A stretch of 64,000 nucleotides of DNA, from NCBI GenBank assembly GCA_038874075.1, contig JAVZDD010000001.1, forward strand, positions 62,001 to 126,000, written 5' to 3'. Below, piece after piece: positions 11,001 to 18,146 of the stretch (positions are counted from its first letter, which is position 1; each line of letters begins with the position of its first letter). The notes beneath the pieces are model-generated. The model was not told the origin of the DNA. It did not search any database and was given only the letters and a program-made list of their open reading frames with translations. The stretch is from Jingweiarchaeum tengchongense. GTDB taxonomy: Archaea > Nanobdellota > Nanobdellia > Jingweiarchaeales > Jingweiarchaeaceae. The position numbers were made by a program, and so were the translations under genes.

Positions 11001-12372
11001 CTTCTATATCACAAACGCCTTCTGCTGCTCTACAAACGGTTCCGGATGTTTTGAACTGGCATGTACTACTATCGCAGCAAACTGGCCATTGGCCACCAAC
11101 TTTCTCGCATTGCTCTCCTGGCTCTAAAACACCATTGCCGCAAACAGGAGGAACATAGCATACCTCAAGGTAAGGATCTTTTGATGTTTCTTGATTTTCT
11201 TTACTGTAGAAATCTTTGTGCTCGCCATCATTTACTAATCTTGCGACGAAACTTATCGTCTTGTCACCTGAATACTCACCTTGAACGCAAGAAGTAACTG
11301 TCCAATTATAATATGTATTATTTGAACCTACAGTTTGAGAACCACAAAGTGTTGAATAGGAGGGCATATTATTCCAATTAATCCCGGTTTCTGTCCAAGA
11401 ATCATCAGAAACTAAGTTAACATAAACTGTTTGTAGTTGGGAATCTCCCCCTGATTTATACATTTTTAATTTCGCGGATGTTATTGAACCTGTAATACTT
11501 GATAAGTCAAACTTGAGAAAGCTCATCCTATCTTTATTCTTATCCTTCTTTACATGAAGCTCAGAATCTGTGCCGTAGTTCGCATATTTGTTATTCTCAT
11601 CAACCCAGGAATCGGCAATTGGAGGAAGATTAACACAAACTTGACCAGGGCAATCACTAAAAGTCGTGGTTGCAAGAACTTTTCCCTCATAAGAAGCAGT
11701 AACGATATAAACATCTGTTATTCCATTAAGTTTAAAGGTTGTCTCAAAACCACCGTCAACAACATTTACATCCTGTTCATTGATGATATTACCTTGAACC
11801 TCAATGGTCAAATGGACAGTCGGATAATCAAAAGCCGAGCCGTAAATATAAACCGTTTCCTCTGGTCTGTACTCACTTTTGTCAGTCCATATTGTAGGAA
11901 TCACATCGAGCGTAACTACAATTGGATTCTCAGCGGAACTTGAAATATCAAACACGTTTATGACGTATTTATCTATGTATCCTGAATAGACAGCACCATT
12001 CGTATATTCATCAGGCCATTCACTTTCATAACTCAATTTGCTAATGACAAAATAAGCGTATTTGTTAATGGATGATGTTGGAATCATAGCAATTCCGTCA
12101 GAACCGGTCACTGCGTATGATTCAAGCAGGTAATCTCCATTCAAAGCATCAGAAACAAATATCTCAATCTTTGCATTTGCAACTGGATTATTTGAAGAGT
12201 CTCTCACAATAAAATAAATTTCTTTCGTGTCCGATGCAATTACGAACTGCAGCGCTAACGCTACGACCAGAAATGTGAAGACAAGACCGAGGAACACCTT
12301 TAATTTAGTAGAAGCTTTTAAATTTGCTTTTTTATCATAGAGAAAGTCAATTAAGTCCCTCGGTAGATTCAT
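2026..12372 (-). CDS. Giant multidomain surface protein (about 3450 aa)
   Basis: One uninterrupted frame encodes 3448 aa. An N-terminal helix (about residues 25-46) after a short basic segment anchors or exports it. Then come a CarboxypepD_reg-like beta domain (about 50-150), a DNRLRE-type domain (about 245-403, PIADSWVDENNKYANYG), a disintegrin-like Cys-rich block (about 435-528, GTVCRAAEGVCDIEEYC), further Cys-rich sequence to about 910 with a DNDCDGYIDCADLDC motif, ten related repeats (about 1150-2470) each beginning near PPxTTK and containing a (C/S)VDxLGNxE-type motif, several Ig-like domains with DNxGN signatures (about 2470-3350), and a C-terminal HAGWNGFFLP...WYYDGTMWKYY module. It has no C-terminal anchor. 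The start at 12372 follows GGGGGTG with 5-nt spacing; ATG 12396 is an alternative. Likely adhesion or cell-contact protein; ligand unknown. Confidence 0.85.
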   Translation of the reverse strand: MNLPRDLIDFLYDKKANLKASTKLKVFLGLVFTFLVVALALQFVIASDTKEIYFIVRDSSNNPVANAKIEIFVSDALNGDYLLESYAVTGSDGIAMIPTSSINKYAYFVISKLSYESEWPDEYTNGAVYSGYIDKYVINVFDISSSAENPIVVTLDVIPTIWTDKSEYRPEETVYIYGSAFDYPTVHLTIEVQGNIINEQDVNVVDGGFETTFKLNGITDVYIVTASYEGKVLATTTFSDCPGQVCVNLPPIADSWVDENNKYANYGTDSELHVKKDKNKDRMSFLKFDLSSITGSITSAKLKMYKSGGDSQLQTVYVNLVSDDSWTETGINWNNMPSYSTLCGSQTVGSNNTYYNWTVTSCVQGEYSGDKTISFVARLVNDGEHKDFYSKENQETSKDPYLEVCYVPPVCGNGVLEPGEQCEKVGGQWPVCCDSSTCQFKTSGTVCRAAEGVCDIEEYCTGQSADCPVDQVRSNTYECRPKNAQCDVAEYCDGQNKHCPTDEKEPLGTPCNNGLYCDGPDHCDGYGNCVNLGPAIDCSQFNIPGIDTCDNDPDSYHPTWDFRNAFISVCDENKDACTQGDPTITHTCSVEKCDAECDSNDDCEGECVGNVWYHSGTCLQDCTCQYSDTQDCDELDCTTGIECIGVGTGEIQEWGDDYSCGPNGCYVVGKKPCSKNWTCGSIECPSCFEKECGGVKLICFETGGLFTLIWNEEPAPLETNCTDGYDNDCDGYIDCADLDCIGKNGTNGNFCCSSDSDCESFGEPYFYPEIAVCDYNPDNYLLTFDYRPEVPGECNLKILECVPKQQEISHTCADSDGQDGGPVIPIGNGIRTCSAECDGFGIECQPKIIDDTCYYSGSCDTECVCDYRDSQYCPEPGTVKDGICYYGYQTCTENGCGLLTSGMGCNDYCDPLLGPRDTIGPTTSNVVVTPHYNNGVFNLTAKTEDTCTVIKTAEFFVGPDSYASCDPEAPVKGTIYPADDGSFDLDKLVEYLLKKNIVFKSDGVNWVCVRAQDNAGNWGNCECTYFEEDILPPDCAYDIYLDNVLYPNEYLICGNNTWLNATVCDQESKIQGGEYFIDVVIPPIPAPWSGIWMDTSYNFTRWDGYKCAYIGAFVDASKLSDGTHYIRLRGKDTAENWGKISECLGVSFVRDTLAPITTKTLIPAGGVSHECTSDEITAANLPQGIQLTNGCQFVKTGTQITLHAEDPDPQKTGEHADKTKIYWKVYYKVNPNDQWLLDQEGMGEENQDVTITLSKESYHLIEYWAVDGCGWEENHHFELDIVDDKAPVTTKIIGEPKIECGESQGCDYWITQQTKITLDCVDQEPHPSNHVKVYWRYKVDDGQFTQWFVDEDGNVEFTFPEDSVHTLEYYCVDVLGNTEQIHVEIDKVDTVPPTTTKTYGQPLVEGQGGYPKWITSQTPITLAATDGGEICAVGMYKIYWMNTLVNDNYCLDPSTYCQPIHSYESEGWNEYTGPFYKTEQSCHMIEYYSVDLLGNKEPIKTQCVFVENTPPVSQKSLGTPKHECTQEEKTQYGINDCWFMTDETPIELSCADQQPHPVDDVKIHYKIEWKMNWEDNWQTVKEETVGNYIKFYYEDLPNYESYHRLTWYCVDALGNKESEHVELDIVDTKPPVSQKTLDNPKHACTSDEQALYYPNMPNPTDGCYFITQKTLITVSCSDQDPHPVNHVKIYYRDYLVGEQPGDFKEYVVYDNEPLVIYKEKDSAHVLEWYCVDELGNTEQLHVEYDIVDSVPPQGIKTIGEPKIKCESTTFSDNVENGAGEWTATGLWHITEYRSHSPTHSWAYNKESDHNYDTGFENSGELISKDIILGDNSQLTFWSYENTEKLSPYDAREVYVNDGSGWVKVWTSTGPEDQWRQVTIDLSAYTGKNVKIKFRFDTIDSLFNNYEGWYVDDIEITNIKNCDYWVSDKVTTITLDCDDSWDNQVPHPVDHEKMCYRISFDDPQQPWLTTQYCTQFGGTMEGDYCCADVSGESKYTFTFQEDSLHDLEYYCVDALGNQNQVDVEYFRVDSVPPEITKTIVGPHHGDCLPQNPNDVCFIDGITTIDVQMTDPDPTGRGCNVGGVYCEWGYYLDDDYQKFYGWYDKFPISFPEETKHELHIRCWDALGNEMIEDVEVFYVDKTAPTTTKTYGQPLVEGQGGYPKWITSQTPITLTVEDTGPHKSGIKETKYRVTLVDDTYCESQTACEDATGSGDWLTYTGPFKITEDSCHLIEFYSVDNVDKTEQTKRQCVYVDNKPPVSTKYFDGFSKPCDELPCAASGDCDYYIKQNTKIVLTCEDQSPHPVDDVKIYYRYYLDDVLKQDWTLYTEPIQYSEDSKHTLEWYCVDALGNKEDTHTQVERVDTTPPETTKSIGQPQWDNGYWITSQTPITLTALDKQEMCAAGPEKLHYEIWWDSNCDGEVDTKIEEKDIYTDENCNLKTTFYLGEECLHEIRWYAEDALGNVEQEHVQYHKVDNTPPHILILKPVDGWYSDGEDIPIVTLAEDLTNPHGPCENPLSGMCNVGIEDGRQCYAYLIDLLPEFKIVELETDGTLVYNAEAKECQGYATIPNPSGIPDGVVFLAVSVDDNLGNMGNSLGEVYHSIMMQCGCEDGYMENCPPTCIADVIQDIVTIWNLPKIGIDNHAPEVEVTLPFENDLLGSHPIQISADILDSYEGQVTGGITTGTPCYITLGGISLGSVPYDNTNRMCYGTIMVPNDKELPQGEQELKVEIADNAGNIGSDSVMVNVDTIAPALEIQYPENNMFVKGTIDIQVLVDEANVPEPMKIEISTDNGQTWNEVSDCEYIGPSPGYEYKCTYSWDTTTATDGLAYGIIARLTDNVGNTGYSEQVIVIVDNGEPESVAIIRPLNNEYISGSEAAIEIEAVTADAVSGIERVEFYRMVYGEDESEYPELIGLDDSQQDGWMITWMPEQTDTYTIYAVAYDNLGNSLKSRDVRFTYDNVWPSVEIQSPLTPVWKKAGEMLEVSFLCKEDNPKSFKIMVFTGGGGTIVGHIDSEDSSMLYRCYAGTEPITYMVPIYESTPEGTYHLEVYVYDKAGNGKNDIAWGVVKIDNYLPQPVNIGTQNVDNPPYDRDGDYKVIWNGGSDTNFDRFDIEVDGSIVNSVTSPYTGVSSDGMHTYRVRAVDKAGKTTWSEHVNVFVDTYAPSITPDTQYSVPMLGWFVNFTITDLTPSSGLQEPIYSTDATLPPLCYFNSLTKIGYCYVITTLGGGNWLDINIRDNAGWNVTRRIERGVPIDFTPPEIVNSAPGGILDGSEGIMLQVFTNEPATCKFDVLSRSYDTMAYIMNTLEGDGTYHYYELSGLQDGMYAYHVKCKDVAGNVMTNSEMIIFVLDTTGNYNVTINLHAGWNGFFLPRLVLEDIDSLGGDYSVWNVLESISGNYTVIWYYDGTMWKYYNPEWGNNPPPLPWALTEFNDQQNRPYWIYMTQGDRLEIE
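4955..8925 (-). repeat. Ten tandem Ig-like repeats inside the giant surface protein
   Basis: Each unit begins with (P/A)P-x-(T/S)-x-K-x and ends near a (C/S)VDALGN-type motif, about 105-125 aa per unit. The units start near 8925, 8525, 8205, 7855, 7495, 7127, 6286, 5955, 5612 and 5295. Several share DPHPVxxVKIYYRY and SxHxLEWYCVDALGN. The pattern resembles bacterial Ig-like/OmpL47-type beta-sandwich arrays that build stalks. Unit 6 is far longer because another domain is inserted in it. Units 3 and 8 are almost identical at the DNA level over 67 bases. Confidence 0.8.
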
Positions 12373-12481
12373 CTGAGCACCCCCAAATTCTTCCATTTCA
12401 TTGGAAGTTTGTTACTTAAACGAGAATTTCTCTTTTTATAAACGTTTCTATTTCTTTATCACTATGTAGTAAATAGAAATC

Positions 12482-12979
12482 TCAATCCAATTTCTTCATT
12501 GTTGCGAAAGTTTCACTTGAAAAATGAAGGAGTGGCTCAAATTCTTCATTCCTTATGTGCTCCTTTTCAACCTTTCCAACAACAAGATAGTGATCTCCAA
12601 ATTCTTGCATTAAAACAACCTTACACTCAAATGAAATTGGACACTCTTTTATTAGTGGTGGCTTCACCTTTTCAGCCTTTTCCTTTGTCAGCTTCGCTAA
12701 AACAAATTTATCCTTCTCTTTCCCTGAAAATGAGCCACATATCTCTGCTTCTTTTTTCATCTCTTTGCTTAAGATATTCATCACGAATTCCTTTGTCTCT
12801 TTCAAATTTTTGAAGCTGTGTCTATTTGGAGAAACAGAGAATGCAACATATTTCGGTTCAAAGCTAATTGGCATCAAGAATGAAAAGGTGGCCACATTAT
12901 CCTTGCCTTCCTTACTTATTGTCGTTATCAAAGCAACAGGTCTTGGAAAAATTTGTTGAGAAATTCTCATTTTATTCAT
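12482..12979 (-). CDS. Flavin reductase-like / flavoredoxin-type FMN-binding protein
   Basis: The 165-aa protein has the FMN-binding split-barrel signature of the flavin reductase-like family: PRPVALITTISKEG near the N-terminus, then NVATFSFLMPISFEPKYVAFSV, and a middle HSFKNLKETKEFVMNIL. Members bind FMN and act in NAD(P)H:flavin reduction or electron transfer; the exact donor and acceptor here cannot be read from sequence. It overlaps the 3' end of the upstream gene by 8 bases, so the two are probably translated together. ATG 12979 is given, but ATG 12970 is plausible because a GGAG lies about 10 nt before it and family members start at about this point. Confidence 0.85.
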   Translation of the reverse strand: MNKMRISQQIFPRPVALITTISKEGKDNVATFSFLMPISFEPKYVAFSVSPNRHSFKNLKETKEFVMNILSKEMKKEAEICGSFSGKEKDKFVLAKLTKEKAEKVKPPLIKECPISFECKVVLMQEFGDHYLVVGKVEKEHIRNEEFEPLLHFSSETFATMKKLD

Positions 12980-13634
12980 ACTCCAATTTTTTTACCTTCA
13001 CGATCTTCACCTTCGCCTTCATCGGTCCAATCTTCATCCCATCAATGTGATCTGCCTGAACATATACATTTATCGGAATCTCTATTTCACCAGACTTCTT
13101 CAATTCATATAAATCCCTAATTTCGAATAGATCAGTCCTCAACAAGAATTTGAACATGTGCGTCCTTTCGTTTTCAATTGGAAAGCTTTGCTGGATTGAA
13201 GGCAACGAATATCCTTTCTTGGAATCGTAGAGCAATGAAGATATTTTTTTGCCTGCTTGCTCAGCGATTACGGTAAACCTAAGGGATAATCCTGTGTTGT
13301 TCGTGACAAATACGCGGAGCGTGGCTTCTTCATCCATCTGCATCTCTATTTCAGCTGGACTTATTTTAATGATCACTAAACCTCTCAATTTTTCAATTAT
13401 TTCCATCATGCATTTTTGTACTCTTGAAGAAGTCATGTACTTTGGTGCAATCACAGAAAAAATTTTGAGAAAATTTTCATTCTTTGCTCCTCTGAGCTCA
13501 AGCTCATTGAGAATTCTATCAGCGTTAATTTTCCCAGCATACTTTTGCAGACAGGATAAAAATATATCATAAATTTTCTTCGATTCCAAGATTTCTAGCA
13601 TTTGATCACCCATGATCTCGAAATCAGAGATCAC
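12972..13634 (-). CDS. Hypothetical protein with helical N-terminus and beta-sandwich-like C-terminus
   Basis: A protein of about 213-220 aa that I do not recognise. Residues 1-90 look helical and soluble. Residues 90-220 alternate beta-like segments (LVIIKISPAEIEM, TLRVFVTNNTGLSLRFTVIAE) and resemble an Ig-like or CARDB-type fold; there is no signal peptide or membrane helix. The first in-frame start, GTG 13634, lies inside a strong Shine-Dalgarno sequence (AAAGGAGGTGAT on the minus strand). The real start may therefore be ATG 13613, although the spacing is then long. It sits upstream of, and overlaps, the flavin reductase-like gene, suggesting a two-gene operon. Confidence 0.65.
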   Translation of the reverse strand: MISDFEIMGDQMLEILESKKIYDIFLSCLQKYAGKINADRILNELELRGAKNENFLKIFSVIAPKYMTSSRVQKCMMEIIEKLRGLVIIKISPAEIEMQMDEEATLRVFVTNNTGLSLRFTVIAEQAGKKISSLLYDSKKGYSLPSIQQSFPIENERTHMFKFLLRTDLFEIRDLYELKKSGEIEIPINVYVQADHIDGMKIGPMKAKVKIVKVKKLEYE

Positions 13635-13757
13635 CTCCTTTAAATCATCTTTTTATCATATCACGCCATCATCATCATTCATGGATAATTAATCGTTATT
13701 TTCTTTTAAATCTTGTTATCGTTAAGTATAAAAAATTTGGAATTTAGTAGATATACA

Positions 13758-15605
13758 ATGCGAAAAACTATCTTTTCAATTTTGATGCTCATCTTAATGT
13801 CGAACGCATTTGCCTTCTCTACTAATACAAAGATTGTCGGTGTTAGGGAAACAGAGAAAGGTATGGAAGGAGTGGTTGCATACCTCTTTGTTGAAGTGAA
13901 GAACGGAAGTGGAAGAGTATTCGTTGACACATTACCCTTGACGCAGGTAGATACGCAGGCTGGCGCAAGACTGGCAAAGGAAGTTGCTTGTGAAATATTA
14001 CAATACAACTGTTCATCTCTTGATTTTTTCTATGTGATAAGATCAAACTTCACAATGATTGGAGGTCCAAGTGCGAGCGCGGCAATGACCGTGGCCACAC
14101 TCGCTGCTCTGCTCAATAAGAGTCTTCTCTCAGATGTTGTCATAACAGGTACAATCAATCCTGATAGTAGCATTGGCCCGATTGGTGGCGTGCTTGAAAA
14201 GGCAAGGGCTGCCAGGGATGCTGGCGCTACACTTTTCCTGATACCTGAAGGTCAAGCGATTGTAAATGTACCAGAAACAAAAACAGAGCAAATAGGACCA
14301 ATAATTAGGACACAAACGACATTCAAGCAGGTGAACGTGATTGACTATGCGAAAAAAGAATTAAACTTGGACGTGATCGAAGTGGGTGATGTTTTGAGCG
14401 CATTCAAGTATATGACTGGCTACGAGATAACTGAAAGTAATCTCTCTGATGTTAAAGAAATCTTAGACCTTTACACGACCTCGATGAGGAAGATGGCGTC
14501 AAATCTTCTTTCTAAGGCACGAAGTTCAAATTTAGCATTAAAAACCAAAATAGGTAGCTTGAGTAGCATAGAAAGAAGAGCGATTGAAGATATATTTAAA
14601 AGTGCTGAGAGTGAACTTGAAGCTGCAGATAATTATTTCAATGCAGCGCAATATTATTCCTCTTCAAGCTTCTCTGTAAGGAGTTTAGTTTATTCAACAC
14701 ATGCAACGAACTTGATTGAATACTGGAGAAATTCGAGTATGCTCCTTCCAAAGATTGAGCAGATAAATGAAACAATAAATAATGTAATAAAAGAAATAGA
14801 AGGAGTAAATGAAGTAGATACAATATATGATATTGAAGCAATCATCATCTCAAGTGATCGAATATTCGAAGCAGAAGATGCAATGAAGGACGCAATTTCT
14901 GAAATTTCTAATGGAAACATTTATTCAGCGATTTATGATATAAGTGCGAGTGAAGTGAAGATTATGACTGCACAAGAATGGTTCAATTTGATCAATGAGT
15001 TCAATGGCAATCAAATAATCAGATTCAACAAAGAAATGATAAGGCAGCTAGTTCAGGAAAGGATGGAACAAGCAAGAAATTCTTTTACCTATGCTTCTTT
15101 GATAATTGGTGATGGATTATTAAGCAGTTCAAGCTCACATTTGAAAAAAGCGGATGAGGCTTATTTGGACAACAACTTGATCTTTGCTCTATTTGAGGCG
15201 CTGAAAGCAAGAGCAGAGGCAAATTTAGCAATGGGAATTAGGGATATTGCAGTGGAGCAATTAAATTCAAGAATAAATTTGACAAGAAAAAATGCTGAAA
15301 GGGCAATATTAAGAGCTGAGCAGAGAGGTATATTACCATTACTTGCGCTCAGTTATTTTGAATATTCCAAGGCTTTCAACGGTACAGAGTCACTTATATT
15401 TCTTGCCTATTCAGAGGAATTTGCGAGGATATCCGCGGACATATTCGCTGCGATCAACGAGAATCAAACAATTCCTGAGAGTCAAATTACATTAAGAAAA
15501 TTCGTTGAAGAAAGAAAAGAGAATTATCAAATCGTGTTCGCAATGGGTGCAATCTTAGGTTTCCTTGTTTCATATTTACTTGCTCAGAGAACAGGAAAGA
15601 AATGA
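13758..15605 (+). CDS. Secreted membrane-anchored Lon-type (S16) serine protease homolog
   Basis: This 615-aa protein has a signal peptide (MRKTIFSILMLILMSNAFA), a Lon protease domain without the AAA+ part, a long helical region (about residues 230-570) and a C-terminal membrane helix (VFAMGAILGFLVSYLLA) before a basic tail. The Lon catalytic dyad is visible: Ser105 in GGPSASAAM and Lys148 in GGVLEKARAA. This matches the archaeal serine protease group of COG1750, thought to act outside the membrane without ATP. ATG 13758 is chosen because the signal peptide begins there and a TATA-like element (AAGTATAAAA) lies about 28 nt upstream. It overlaps the next gene by 4 bases. It could process envelope proteins such as those encoded nearby; that is inference. 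Confidence 0.85.
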   Translation: MRKTIFSILMLILMSNAFAFSTNTKIVGVRETEKGMEGVVAYLFVEVKNGSGRVFVDTLPLTQVDTQAGARLAKEVACEILQYNCSSLDFFYVIRSNFTMIGGPSASAAMTVATLAALLNKSLLSDVVITGTINPDSSIGPIGGVLEKARAARDAGATLFLIPEGQAIVNVPETKTEQIGPIIRTQTTFKQVNVIDYAKKELNLDVIEVGDVLSAFKYMTGYEITESNLSDVKEILDLYTTSMRKMASNLLSKARSSNLALKTKIGSLSSIERRAIEDIFKSAESELEAADNYFNAAQYYSSSSFSVRSLVYSTHATNLIEYWRNSSMLLPKIEQINETINNVIKEIEGVNEVDTIYDIEAIIISSDRIFEAEDAMKDAISEISNGNIYSAIYDISASEVKIMTAQEWFNLINEFNGNQIIRFNKEMIRQLVQERMEQARNSFTYASLIIGDGLLSSSSSHLKKADEAYLDNNLIFALFEALKARAEANLAMGIRDIAVEQLNSRINLTRKNAERAILRAEQRGILPLLALSYFEYSKAFNGTESLIFLAYSEEFARISADIFAAINENQTIPESQITLRKFVEERKENYQIVFAMGAILGFLVSYLLAQRTGKK

Positions 15606-16630
15606 TAAATATAGAGAAATTTGCTTGTGGCAAAATAAACTTCATAAGGAAAAGTTCTGGTCTACCTTTAATTGGGCACAATGCTTTTGGTGTGATTGAC
15701 CGTGGAACGAATCTATTACAAGTGAGGGCAACGACGATCTGCAATTTGAATTGTATTTTTTGCTCAACAGATGCTGGAAGATTTTCAAGAACAAGAGTAA
15801 ATGAATTCATCGTTGAATTGGAATATTTGCTTGATTATGTGTATAAGGTCGTTAAATTCAAGCAAATCAACGACATTGAGGTACATCTGGACTCGCTGGG
15901 AGAAACAATGACTTATCCTTGGATTACGGAATTGATTGGAAGGTTAAGGGAGAATGAAAATATTAAGACAATATCTATGCAGAGTAATGGTACACTGCTG
16001 AATGGGAAAAAGATAAAAGAGCTTGAGATGGTTGGCTTAGACCGGATAAATCTCTCCATTCTAGCCTTGGATGCTAAGCTCGCAAAAATACTTGCTGGAA
16101 TTGCCAATTATGACATTGAAAAGGTTAAAGATGTTGCTAAAAGAATCGCTGAATCGAAGATCGATCTGTTGATTGCGCCTGTACTCGTCCCAGGTTACAA
16201 TGAGGGTGAAATTCCTAAAATAATAGAATTTGGGATTGAAATCGGTGCTGGAAAGAAATTTTTGCCTTTCGGAATACAAAATTTCATGCGATACAAGTTA
16301 GGTAGAAAACCTAAAGGGTGCAGGACAATTCGTATGTATGATTTCAGAAAGAGAATGGAAGAATATGAAAAGAAATACAACATAAAACTTATTCTCTCTC
16401 CAAAGGACTTTGGAATTCACAAAGCAAAGATGCTTCCGATACCATTCAAAAAGAACGAGAAATTGAATGTGAGAATTGCAAGTGATGGGAGAATAATGGG
16501 GGAAATGATTGGTGTTGCAAGGGAAAGAAGTATTTCGATCATGAGATGCAATGCGAATGTGGGAGATATTGTGAAAATAAAAATATTAAAAACAAAACAT
16601 AATCTGATCGTGGCTGAAAGAGTGAAGTAA
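15602..16630 (+). CDS. Radical SAM protein (COG2100-like) with C-terminal TRAM-like domain
   Basis: A 342-aa radical SAM enzyme. The 4Fe-4S/SAM motif CNLNCIFC uses Cys47, Cys51 and Cys54, followed by a TIM-barrel-like region with SMQSNGTLL and INLSILALDA. The C-terminal 60-70 residues (KLNVRIASDGRIMGEMIGVA to the end) look like a small beta-barrel RNA-binding TRAM domain. It resembles the archaeal COG2100 predicted Fe-S oxidoreductases, whose substrate is not established; the TRAM-like tail hints at an RNA substrate. Its ATG overlaps the protease stop codon (ATGA), so the two are translationally coupled. Confidence 0.85.
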   Translation: MINIEKFACGKINFIRKSSGLPLIGHNAFGVIDRGTNLLQVRATTICNLNCIFCSTDAGRFSRTRVNEFIVELEYLLDYVYKVVKFKQINDIEVHLDSLGETMTYPWITELIGRLRENENIKTISMQSNGTLLNGKKIKELEMVGLDRINLSILALDAKLAKILAGIANYDIEKVKDVAKRIAESKIDLLIAPVLVPGYNEGEIPKIIEFGIEIGAGKKFLPFGIQNFMRYKLGRKPKGCRTIRMYDFRKRMEEYEKKYNIKLILSPKDFGIHKAKMLPIPFKKNEKLNVRIASDGRIMGEMIGVARERSISIMRCNANVGDIVKIKILKTKHNLIVAERVK

Positions 16631-16664
16631 TTCTAACGAAAGTTTTTTAAGTAACCACTATTTA

Positions 16665-17069
16665 ATGGTGAATATGCATCCAGATTCGCTTGAATCGATC
16701 GTTCAAAAAACGGGCTATTTGGCCCAATTATTCGGCACGATGTACACAGCTGCATACATTGATGAAGTGATCCTAGAAAAAATTGAGGCAAATAAAAATG
16801 AAATTAGAGCGAATCTGAGGCTTCTCAAATTTGAAATAAAAAATCCAAGTGATTTGAAAATAATAAGTGAGATAAGCAAAAAGTTCAATGAACTGAACAA
16901 TGCTTATGGTAAGTTTAGAAAGAAGTATCATGAGAAACTTGAAAATAATGAAACATTGCCCATCACAGAATTGAAAAAATTGTATAGGAAGAGCGAAGAG
17001 TTGCAAGATAAATGTATAAAAATATTCAGTAAATTGGAGAAAGAATTTTCAAGGGATTTCATTGTTTAA
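16665..17069 (+). CDS. Small helical hypothetical protein
   Basis: A 134-aa soluble, Lys/Glu-rich, almost entirely helical protein with coiled-coil character from about residue 35 to the end (ISEISKKFNELNNAYGKF, ELKKLYRKSEELQDK). It has no membrane segment, signal peptide or catalytic motif. It follows the radical SAM gene after a 34-base gap holding AGTTTTTTAAGTAAC, a possible TATA-like element about 20-25 nt before the ATG, and so may be transcribed separately. ATG 16674 is an alternative start. It ends exactly one base before the stop of the convergent gene. Function unknown. Confidence 0.7.
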   Translation: MVNMHPDSLESIVQKTGYLAQLFGTMYTAAYIDEVILEKIEANKNEIRANLRLLKFEIKNPSDLKIISEISKKFNELNNAYGKFRKKYHEKLENNETLPITELKKLYRKSEELQDKCIKIFSKLEKEFSRDFIV

Positions 17070-18143
17070 TCATTCAAGCAACCAGTAATTGCCAATCCTA
17101 ACCCTTTCTAAACCCTGTTCCTTGGCAATCTTTAAGCATTTCATTGCAAATTCTTTTTTTGTGAAACCAACGTCATCCATCTCAAACATTGGATGGTATG
17201 CCAACAATACATATGGTATCGTCTTGTCTATTTTAGCAATAAAATTTGCAATTTTACTTATTTCCTCTTCATCGATGTAATATGGAACTAACAACGTTGA
17301 TGCTCTTAGAAATGGCACTTCCGGCCTCTCTTTATGACAATCTGCCAATGCCTTAAAGTTTTCTTTTGTCTTTTTATTACTAACACCACAAAGTGCGATG
17401 TTTAGATTTTCATCGAATGCCTTCAAATCAAACTTTATCCCACCTCCACTTCTCAAACTGATCTCTGCGAATCTTTTCAATATCTCTGTATTCGCGTTTC
17501 CATTTGTTTCAAGACAGAACCTTAGTATTCCTTTCTTCCTTTCACTTGCTTTCTCGCAGATTCTGGTTATCTTATCCAACTGGGGTGATGGATCACCACC
17601 AAAGAAACAAATACAGGTTGTTTTATTATTGATCGAGCCCAAGAATTTGTCATCGCTTATCTTCGGTCTGTGTGCTACTTCCTTCCTAAACTGCCAATTC
17701 TGACAGAATAAACAGTCAAAGTTACAACCTATACAAAAAACAGAGAGGTTGAAATATCCATACTCGGCACTCTGACGAATCGCGTACCTTGGATAACCTG
17801 CACCGCTGCCTCCTGCACAGAATGGCTGAGCAACGCAATTCGTTGGATGTGGATCGTAGTAAGTTGTTGCAATTAACTCATCTTCTCGTATGATTCTATT
17901 TTTCACATTTCTCACAAGTCCACAGAAACCACTCTCATCTCTTGGTATCTCACACTCATTTCCACAAAATTTACACTTTATTCCTTTATTGGGTATTTCA
18001 GCAACAAGGCCAAATTTCTCTCTAGATTTTTTATGTGCCTCTTTTGCCAATTTCAATGCATCTTCATCGTTCCTAATACAATCCAAACACACTTGTAGAG
18101 AATTTGATGCTAAACCTCTTCCGCAAATCTTACATTTCATCAT
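17070..18143 (-). CDS. Radical SAM protein related to PflA-type activating enzymes
   Basis: The 357-aa protein has an N-terminal CxxC...CxxC zinc-ribbon-like segment (CKICG...CLDC, then CKFCGNEC), a middle radical SAM cluster motif CNFDCLFC, and downstream motifs CICFFGGDPSP and LETNGNANTE typical of glycyl-radical activating-enzyme-like proteins (COG1180 and relatives, which include AmmeMemoRadiSam proteins). No glycyl radical enzyme is visible in the window, so the substrate is unknown. It lies 3 bases downstream of the TatD-like gene and probably forms an operon with it. Confidence 0.85.
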   Translation of the reverse strand: MMKCKICGRGLASNSLQVCLDCIRNDEDALKLAKEAHKKSREKFGLVAEIPNKGIKCKFCGNECEIPRDESGFCGLVRNVKNRIIREDELIATTYYDPHPTNCVAQPFCAGGSGAGYPRYAIRQSAEYGYFNLSVFCIGCNFDCLFCQNWQFRKEVAHRPKISDDKFLGSINNKTTCICFFGGDPSPQLDKITRICEKASERKKGILRFCLETNGNANTEILKRFAEISLRSGGGIKFDLKAFDENLNIALCGVSNKKTKENFKALADCHKERPEVPFLRASTLLVPYYIDEEEISKIANFIAKIDKTIPYVLLAYHPMFEMDDVGFTKKEFAMKCLKIAKEQGLERVRIGNYWLLE

Positions 18144-18146
18144 TTT

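Noticed and set aside
10790..11065. Recent transfer of a disintegrin domain from an animal
   Set aside because: Base usage matches the surrounding gene, Cys modules of this type occur in other prokaryotic surface proteins, and the pattern can converge; sequence alone does not support a recent animal origin.
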